Below, piece by piece: positions 58,723 to 64,000 of a stretch of 64,000 bases of DNA (position 1 is its first letter; each line of letters starts with the position of its first letter). The DNA is from Tractidigestivibacter scatoligenes. GTDB taxonomy: Bacteria; Actinomycetota; Coriobacteriia; Coriobacteriales; Atopobiaceae. The DNA lies in the NCBI RefSeq assembly GCF_001494635.1, contig NZ_LOJF01000012.1, positions 1 through 64,000 of the forward strand. Direction: 5' to 3'. Under the pieces are notes generated by a model. That model did no database searches and had not been told where the DNA came from. It saw only the letters and a list, made by a program, of their open reading frames with translations. A program made the position numbers and the translations under genes.

Positions 58723-59607
58723 ATGGAGCTACGAACCCTGAAATACTTCCTCGCCGTCGCGCGCGAGCAGAACATGACCGAGGCCGCCAACGTCCTGCAC
58801 GTGACGCAGCCCACGCTGTCGCGCCAGATGGCCGACCTGGAGCGCGAGCTGGGGTGCACCCTCTTTGTGCGCACGAATCGCGCAACCATGCTGACTGCGG
58901 ACGGCATGCGCCTGCGCCAGCGCGCCGAGGAGATCCTGCAGCTGGTGCAGCAGACCGAGGACGAGATGGGCACCAAGCGCGAAGTCGCAGGCGTCGTACG
59001 CATCGGCGCGGGCGAGACCCAGGCCATGCGCGTTCTGACCGATGCCTTTGCCGAGCTGCGTCGCAACCACCCGCGCGTGACCTGCCAGCTCTACACCGGC
59101 AACGCCGACGCCGTGGAGGAGCGCCTGGAGCGCGGCCTTGTGGACTTTGCCCTGATGATCGAACCCGTAAACGTGGAGAAGTACGACCACCTAGAGCTGC
59201 CGGCGCGCGACACCGTGGGGGTCGTGGTGGGAACGCACAGCCCCTGGGGCATGCTGGACGCGGTGACGCCGCAGACTCTGGTACAGATGCCACTTCTCGT
59301 AAGCTCGCGCACCACGCACCAAACGTTTGATCTTGCAACCTGGTCAAACGGCCTCGTCAAACCGGGACAGCTGAACGTCGTGGGCACCTTCGACCTGATT
59401 GGAAACGCCGCGCTCCTGGCAGAGGCGGGCACCGCATGCGTGCTGGGCATCGACCACCTGCCGGAGCTGCAGACCAGCAGACTGCGCTTCCTGCCGCTTG
59501 AGCCCGCCCTCACCACCGGGTCCGTGGTCGCGTGGAAGCGGCACAGGATCTTCTCGCCCGCATGCGAGGCGTTCCTGGAACAGCTGCGGGCCACGCTGGA
59601 GCAGTGA
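58723..59607 (+). CDS. LysR family transcriptional regulator 2
   Basis: A 294-residue LysR-type regulator with the HTH MELRTLKYFLAVAREQNMTE then AANVLHVTQPTLSRQMADLE and an effector domain starting VAGVVRIGAGETQAM near residue 88. It is read from the toxin-antitoxin side toward the AAA ATPase gene, with which it is convergent (9 bp between stops). No divergent enzyme gene is adjacent, so its targets are not obvious; the redox cluster at 53-58 kb is a possibility. Confidence 0.9.
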   Translation: MELRTLKYFLAVAREQNMTEAANVLHVTQPTLSRQMADLERELGCTLFVRTNRATMLTADGMRLRQRAEEILQLVQQTEDEMGTKREVAGVVRIGAGETQAMRVLTDAFAELRRNHPRVTCQLYTGNADAVEERLERGLVDFALMIEPVNVEKYDHLELPARDTVGVVVGTHSPWGMLDAVTPQTLVQMPLLVSSRTTHQTFDLATWSNGLVKPGQLNVVGTFDLIGNAALLAEAGTACVLGIDHLPELQTSRLRFLPLEPALTTGSVVAWKRHRIFSPACEAFLEQLRATLEQ

Positions 59608-59616
59608 CTGCGCCGA

Positions 59617-60747
59617 CTACGCCCCGTAGCGCGCGAGGATGTCGGCACGGTGCTGCAGCAGGTACTCGCGCATGAACGGGATCGAGAACGCCACGAACCC
59701 CGGCGCCGTGCTCTCGATTATCTGCCGCTCGATCAGGATCCTGCGGTACGTGTTGGCGCTTGGTGCCGGCATGCCCATGCGCTTGGCGATCTCTGACGTG
59801 GATGACGCGCCCTCGTCCTCGGTCATCGCAAGCAGGTAGTCCACAGCAGGTTTTGTCAGTCCGGATATGGCCGTCTCCAAGACCGACGAGCCAAACTCCT
59901 GCAGCGCAATCTCGGAGCCACGCCTGGCATCCGCCAGCGTGATGGTGACGGATTCCCGCGAGTGTCGCCGTCCTTCTCGCCAGACGTAGTAGCCGACCAG
60001 CTGGATCAGGTATGCGTAGCCATGCGACTGCCCGGCCGCGTAGGCAAGCGCGTCGTCATCGATGTGCAGGCCCGACGCCTCGATCGTCTTCCTGAGTGCG
60101 CGGGCGACCTCGTCCGTTGGGATGCTGGCAAGCTCCTCCGCCTTCGCACGTCGCAGGAACGTGATCCCCTCGCCGTTCAGGAGGTCAAGCACCCCCGTGG
60201 TGATGCCCGCAAACAGCAGGCCGATGTCCTGCTGCTCCCGAACCATGTACTGGACGCTCGTGGCTATGGTTGCCATCTCCTCGTGGGAGGCGTCCTGCAC
60301 CTCGTCCACGGTTATCAGCAGGCCCGAGCCGTGCTTGGTGAGCGAGCGCGTCGCGCGGGTCAGCACCTCCCGGAACGACAGCTCCTCCGCCGCGCCACCA
60401 AGATGCGCCTCCGCGGAAACGACGGGAAGCGAGATCTTGATGTCGAGCGACCTGAGCTGCGTGTCGTGTGCAAGCTGCTCCTGGATGGAAGCACAGAGCG
60501 GCTCCCTGCCCGACACGTTGACCACCGTCCAGCCACGGTCAGTGGCGATGTCACCCAGCTGGGTGAGAAGAACGGTCTTTCCCGAGCCTCCCAAACCCGT
60601 AATTCTCATGAGGCGACTCGGGGCACCAGGCCCTTTGTCCAAACCATCAACGAAATCATCGATTACGCCCTCGCGGCCAATGAGCACGGGCGGAGTCATG
60701 CCGGCCGTAGGCTTGAACGGGTTTATCAACTTCAGCGGCTTGGGCAT
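59617..60747 (-). CDS. AAA ATPase with C-terminal winged helix
   Basis: A 376-residue ATP-binding protein. Walker A is ITGLGGSGKTVLLTQL near residue 52, Walker B GLLITVDEVQDA near residue 145, and the C-terminal GASSTSEIAKRMGMPAPSAN suggests a winged helix. It resembles the Orc1/Cdc6-like or ATPase-domain (AAA_16) stand-alone proteins often present in accessory regions of Actinobacteria and Firmicutes. Its role is unknown; MoxR/STAND-like regulation or plasmid functions have been suggested for relatives. GGAGGAG precedes the ATG at 60747. Confidence 0.75.
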   Translation of the reverse strand: MPKPLKLINPFKPTAGMTPPVLIGREGVIDDFVDGLDKGPGAPSRLMRITGLGGSGKTVLLTQLGDIATDRGWTVVNVSGREPLCASIQEQLAHDTQLRSLDIKISLPVVSAEAHLGGAAEELSFREVLTRATRSLTKHGSGLLITVDEVQDASHEEMATIATSVQYMVREQQDIGLLFAGITTGVLDLLNGEGITFLRRAKAEELASIPTDEVARALRKTIEASGLHIDDDALAYAAGQSHGYAYLIQLVGYYVWREGRRHSRESVTITLADARRGSEIALQEFGSSVLETAISGLTKPAVDYLLAMTEDEGASSTSEIAKRMGMPAPSANTYRRILIERQIIESTAPGFVAFSIPFMREYLLQHRADILARYGA

Positions 60748-60797
60748 GAGCTCCTCCCTTGCATTTGAATTGCACATGGGTACGGATGCTGTACTCG

Positions 60798-61643
60798 CTA
60801 TCCGATATGCGCCACCCAATGAGCCAAATCCAGACCCACGGAGACACCCCAAACGTGAAGCTCGGGAAGCACGGGCAGCGACCGCGGGTTAAAGCCGCAA
60901 GCAATAAGGCAGATCAGCATCAGTACGCCACCCACCGCGGCAACTACCAAGGCCACCAGCAGACAGGGCTTCCAAAAGCCTGCATTGCGTTGCCACCACG
61001 ATCCCACGTGGGCAGGTTGATACCCCGCATCCGCCTGGTCGCCTCTTGCCACTCGGACAAAAAAGTGTTTTAGCCAACGTGCATATTTTCCCGTCAGACG
61101 AGCAAGCTGACCCGAGCACATCGCCATTACGGGCATGAGAGCTATGCCCACACCGCACAGTAACAGTCCTACGCCACACGAATAAATCCCCGTCAGTGAA
61201 ACGCCTGCCGTTAGCCCCTCTACCAGTGCCGCAATGCCAACACCGCCCATAAGGAGCAACGTGACGTCGACTACCCACACGGCCGCGATTACGCACCAAA
61301 TCATTGCGTAGACTGCAACAGCCAAGAGGGCCAAACCGGCAGCCAAGGGAACCCAAGCAACGGCGCCCAATATCAGTAGCACTATCACCAGTATGGTGCG
61401 CTCCCTGCTCTGACGCACCCCTGCCACTGCCCGGCGCGCTGGAGGCAAGCTTTCCACGACCGAAGCGCAAGCGTCCCTAACGTCACCTAAGTGGGCAACA
61501 GCTTCCGCTTCGGTCATGCCGTCCTCTATGCAATCATCCAGTGCCTCCGCATAGAACTCTCGGGCCTCCTGCACGTCCTTCTTTGAAACTCCTTGGTTGC
61601 GAAGCTTGTCACAAAGCTGAGCCAGCCATTCGTCCCTCGTCAT
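60798..61643 (-). CDS. DUF1700 (HAAS-type) membrane protein
   Basis: A 281-residue protein with an N-terminal cytoplasmic helical domain (MTRDEWLAQLCDKLRNQGVS, EAEAVAHLGD near residue 45), the HAAS signature of DUF1700 proteins, followed by at least five membrane helices. HAAS domains bind PadR-type regulators, and this gene overlaps a padR gene by four bases. Probably a membrane sensor or sequestering partner of PadR. It is the second gene of the pair. Confidence 0.85.
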   Translation of the reverse strand: MTRDEWLAQLCDKLRNQGVSKKDVQEAREFYAEALDDCIEDGMTEAEAVAHLGDVRDACASVVESLPPARRAVAGVRQSRERTILVIVLLILGAVAWVPLAAGLALLAVAVYAMIWCVIAAVWVVDVTLLLMGGVGIAALVEGLTAGVSLTGIYSCGVGLLLCGVGIALMPVMAMCSGQLARLTGKYARWLKHFFVRVARGDQADAGYQPAHVGSWWQRNAGFWKPCLLVALVVAAVGGVLMLICLIACGFNPRSLPVLPELHVWGVSVGLDLAHWVAHIG

Positions 61644-61954
61644 CGCCGAGCACCTTCCCTCACGTAGTTCAGCACGTCCTCTATCTGGTCCGCATCGGCT
61701 GCAAACGACTGCAGTTGTTGCCGCCCTTCATCTGTCAGCGAGTAATACTTTCGCAAGCGACCGTTGTGCTCCTTCGAGTACTCCCGCAGCGCGCCTTGTT
61801 TTGACAGGCGGCGCAGGATTGGGTACAGGGTGGACTCAGATAGCGCCAGCGTCTGCGGCACGTCTTTTATGATTTGGTAGCCATACGAATCGCCATGCGC
61901 CAAAGCCGCTAGGACGCATACATCCAAAAGCCCTCGTTTCATTTGAGCTTGCAT
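61640..61954 (-). CDS. PadR family transcriptional regulator
   Basis: A 104-residue PadR-type repressor. KRGLLDVCVLAALAHGDSYG then YQIIKD and LSESTLYPILRRLSKQGALR form the winged helix; YYSLTDEGRQQLQSF is the typical C-terminal stretch. It overlaps its DUF1700 partner gene by ATGA. Two palindromes of the TATGTATTGCATAG type upstream are its probable autoregulatory operators. Confidence 0.92.
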   Translation of the reverse strand: MQAQMKRGLLDVCVLAALAHGDSYGYQIIKDVPQTLALSESTLYPILRRLSKQGALREYSKEHNGRLRKYYSLTDEGRQQLQSFAADADQIEDVLNYVREGARR

Positions 61955-62035
61955 CTTTTCGCCTCCTCTGGCGCTGGAATAGACTCACCTCGTCCTGTCG
62001 ACCGAACCGTAAGAGCCAATCCCTCGTCATATATA

Positions 62036-62087
62036 CTATGCATTGCATAATGTGCTGCTGAGAACGATACTATGTATTGCATAGCAT
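62036..62087. promoter_or_regulatory. two PadR-type operators
   Basis: ACTATGCATTGCATAATG at 62036-62053 and ACTATGTATTGCATAGCA at 62070-62087 are two copies of one dyad 34 bp apart, 80-130 bp upstream of padR. They probably cover its promoter. The remaining 250 bp up to 62343 show no recognised feature. Confidence 0.65.
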
Positions 62088-62343
62088 ATTGTCAACGATA
62101 ATTCCCCTGATTGGATCTAGGAAAGAAGTGCTCCGCCGAGAATGGTGGACGTATCAGAGTATTAACTGCCTGCAGCAAGGCCGCATGCAGAATAGCCCCG
62201 CTCCCCTCGGCTCTGGTATTCCCACACATGGTATGAGAGTTCCGAGTACAGATGGGAAGCAGGGCCTTTGTGTTTGTCGACACGCTTACGTATGGGCAAA
62301 TAGCGCCAACTTTAGTCCGGCTAGCTCGTAGCGCGCAGAACCT

Positions 62344-63174
62344 TTAGCTCAGGCGCTCGCGAACGGCAGAGAGCGCTTCGGCGGCGTCGCAGTCCAAAAG
62401 AACGCTCTGCCGCTCCAGCTGCGAGGGCGCCAGCATTTCTCCCTTGTTCAGCTGCACGTAGGTGGCATGGCGGTTCTGGGAGGCCAGCTTCCAGAACGGG
62501 TACTTTATGATGACCGGCGTGTTGCCGCCCACGCCAACCTCCAGAAGCACGATGCGATCGCGTCGATGCTCGCGCAGGAAGTCGTCGTAGCGCTTGGCCG
62601 CCGCATGCCAGCCCTCGTCCTCCACAAATGTGTCGTCGCAGCGCAGGTTGAGGGACATGGGTGCGCCGCAACGCGGGCAGCGCGGCACCAGTTCGCTGGG
62701 AACGCGCAGGTCGCTCTGCCGCTCTGCCATCTGGCGCACCAGCTCCTCATTGTCGTAGGTGGCCTGGTGGCAGGGCTTGGAGCACTGCAGCAAGCCGTAG
62801 TCGCCCTGCGTATAGAACAGCCGGTCGTGGTCGATGCCGGCGCGCTGGAACTGGTGGTCCACGTTGGTGGTCAGCACAAAGTACTCGCGTCCGCGCAGCA
62901 TGTGGAGCAGGTCAAGGTACGGCTGGCCCACAGGGCAGTCGTAGCGGTTGAGCAGAATCGAGCGGCTCCACCATGCCCAGAGCGACTCCTCGTCCGGAAA
63001 GGGATAGAACCCGCCGGAGTACATGTCCGTTATGCCATATGCGTCGCGGAAGTCCGCAAAGTTGTCGTCAAAGCGCTTTCCCGCGTACGCGAAGCCCGCA
63101 GCGGTCGAGAGGCCCGCACCCGCGCCCACCAAGATGGCGTCGGCATCGCGCACCGCGTCCGCAATCCTATCCAC
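62344..63174 (-). CDS. class M sirtuin (SirTM), protein ADP-ribosyltransferase
   Basis: A 276-residue sirtuin of the macrodomain-linked class M. ILVGAGAGLSTAAGFAYAG at the start and VLTTNVDHQFQRAG are the NAD-binding motifs. The catalytic His of deacetylating sirtuins is replaced by Gln in YTQGDYGLLQC, as described for SirTMs, and a four-Cys zinc module (CSKPC and PRCPRCGAP) is present. SirTMs ADP-ribosylate a lipoylated carrier protein (GcvH-L). GTG at 63174 overlaps the macrodomain stop by 8 bp and begins at the homology; a start at 63228 would give a 54-bp larger overlap. Confidence 0.88.
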   Translation of the reverse strand: MDRIADAVRDADAILVGAGAGLSTAAGFAYAGKRFDDNFADFRDAYGITDMYSGGFYPFPDEESLWAWWSRSILLNRYDCPVGQPYLDLLHMLRGREYFVLTTNVDHQFQRAGIDHDRLFYTQGDYGLLQCSKPCHQATYDNEELVRQMAERQSDLRVPSELVPRCPRCGAPMSLNLRCDDTFVEDEGWHAAAKRYDDFLREHRRDRIVLLEVGVGGNTPVIIKYPFWKLASQNRHATYVQLNKGEMLAPSQLERQSVLLDCDAAEALSAVRERLS

Positions 63175-63976
63175 GCACCCCGAGAAGCCCCCGGTAGATG
63201 TCGTAATCCACTGGCTTGAAAACATCAAAGATCACCTTCATCTTGCTGTTGGTCTGTCTCTTCCAGTCGCGCACCGTGGCCACGGCCACCTGCGCGGCCT
63301 CGCGGTTGGGGTAGCCAAACTCCCCCGTTGATATGCAGCAGAACGCCAGGCTGGCGAGCCCCCGCTCGTGCGCCAGCTCCAGGCAGGACGTGTAGCAGCT
63401 ATCCAGCAGCGCACGGTCATGCGGCGAGGGAATAGCGCCGCCCACGGTGGGACCCACCGTATGCAGCACGTGCGCAGCGGGAAGGTTGTAGCCGGGCGTT
63501 ATCTTTGCTCGACCCGTGGGCTCCTTGTGTCCCTGCGCGGCCATCTGGCGCGCGCACTCCAGCCGCATCTGGATGCCCGCGTACGTCTGGATGGCGTTGT
63601 CGATGCAGCGGTGGTTGGGCACAAAGCAGCCCAGCATCTGGCTGTTAGCCGCGTTGACGATGCCGTCCGCCGCAAGCCGGGTGATGTCGCCGCGCCACAC
63701 GGCGATGCCCTCGGGCGAGAAGGACATGTCCTTCTCGCCCACGGCACCACCGCGCTCGGCCAGGCGCTCCCGCAGGTACGCGTCCTGCACGCGCAGCAGC
63801 TCGGGGTCTGCCGGCTCGGGCGGTCGCACGTTCACGAGGGCCCTCAGCAGCAGCCGCTGGCCCTCCGCGTCGTCTGACACGTCGGGGGTGTCGCCGCCCC
63901 AGGCCCTTCTTTCCTCCTCGAGCGCACGGATGAGCCAGACCCTGCGCTCGTCCTGCGTCATGTCCTTCTCCGCCAT
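63167..63976 (-). CDS. zinc-binding macrodomain ADP-ribosyl hydrolase
   Basis: A 269-residue protein with an N-terminal helical extension of about 85 residues and a MacroD-like domain. GDITRLAADGIVNAANSQM near residue 98 binds ADP-ribose, and the following C117-H122-C124 pattern in GCFVPNHRCIDNA matches the zinc-dependent macrodomain group. VLHTVGPTVGGA and SISTGEFGYP-like CCISTGEFGYP complete the fold. It reverses ADP-ribosylation by SirTM, whose gene follows and overlaps it. AAGGGG precedes the ATG. Other members of this operon type (gcvH-L, lplA2) would lie beyond the right edge. Confidence 0.9.
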   Translation of the reverse strand: MAEKDMTQDERRVWLIRALEEERRAWGGDTPDVSDDAEGQRLLLRALVNVRPPEPADPELLRVQDAYLRERLAERGGAVGEKDMSFSPEGIAVWRGDITRLAADGIVNAANSQMLGCFVPNHRCIDNAIQTYAGIQMRLECARQMAAQGHKEPTGRAKITPGYNLPAAHVLHTVGPTVGGAIPSPHDRALLDSCYTSCLELAHERGLASLAFCCISTGEFGYPNREAAQVAVATVRDWKRQTNSKMKVIFDVFKPVDYDIYRGLLGVRG

Positions 63977-64000
63977 GTGGTGCCCCTTCCTCCCTCGCGG

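Overview
The window is high-GC bacterial DNA, tightly packed and on both strands, with GTG and TTG starts used freely. Gene content points to a fermentative, host-associated member of the Coriobacteriia (Actinobacteria), most like Olsenella and its relatives in the Atopobiaceae. The pointers are ECF-type amino-acid uptake, lactate dehydrogenase, large MalT/LuxR-type regulators, DUF2798 and DUF4428 proteins, and many NarL-type two-component systems. The taxon is an inference from content; no rRNA or tRNA gene is present to confirm it.

Layout. 0-5.7 kb: azlCD, an esterase, a drug-type MFS pump, a metallo-hydrolase, a nitroreductase, and crcB behind a fluoride riboswitch. 5.9-10.1 kb: an apparent tryptophan uptake operon. 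A 26-codon leader peptide with three consecutive Trp codons and an intrinsic terminator precede two paralogous ECF S components, a fused two-domain ECF ATPase and EcfT. 10.4-17.4 kb: lactate dehydrogenase, pyroglutamyl peptidase, a LAL regulator, a LigB-type dioxygenase and a nitrilase. 17.4-18.1 kb: a gene-free cluster of repeats. 18.1-23.3 kb: a two-component system divergent from a three-gene ABC-2 exporter. 23.4-29.8 kb: prfC, a Fic protein with a palindromic operator, small genes, an AlkD-like protein, a lipoprotein and a DUF4428 protein. 30-34 kb: a three-gene sensory operon (7TM pseudo-kinase, kinase, response regulator). 34.1-42.5 kb: an SPFH protein with two zinc ribbons, a glyoxalase with no normal start codon, an MFS carrier, an acidic SGNH lipoprotein, DUF2798, map, an AdhR/NmlR-like merR, yhbY and a flavin reductase. 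42.7-47.6 kb: an OmpR-type two-component system, DedA, and acr3-arsC-arsR. 47.7-51.5 kb: a fructosamine-kinase-like gene with a 5' defect, a second DUF2798, rpiB and an Fe-alcohol dehydrogenase.

The last 13 kb (51.5-64 kb) looks more accessory. It holds two gene remnants, MATE, two aldo/keto reductases, two LysR regulators, a CMD-cupin and a flavodoxin, a RelB/YafQ-type toxin-antitoxin pair, an AAA ATPase, a PadR/DUF1700 pair, and a class M sirtuin with a macrodomain (a reversible ADP-ribosylation module) running to the right edge.

The most unusual property is the non-coding DNA. At least seven families of structured intergenic repeats occur. One is an 81-84 bp element with a conserved core and copy-specific but self-complementary arms. 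The octamer TTCTCGCC (either strand) is found about 40 times by manual count, far above base-composition expectation. The strongest single regulatory discovery is the Trp-codon leader on the ECF transporter operon.
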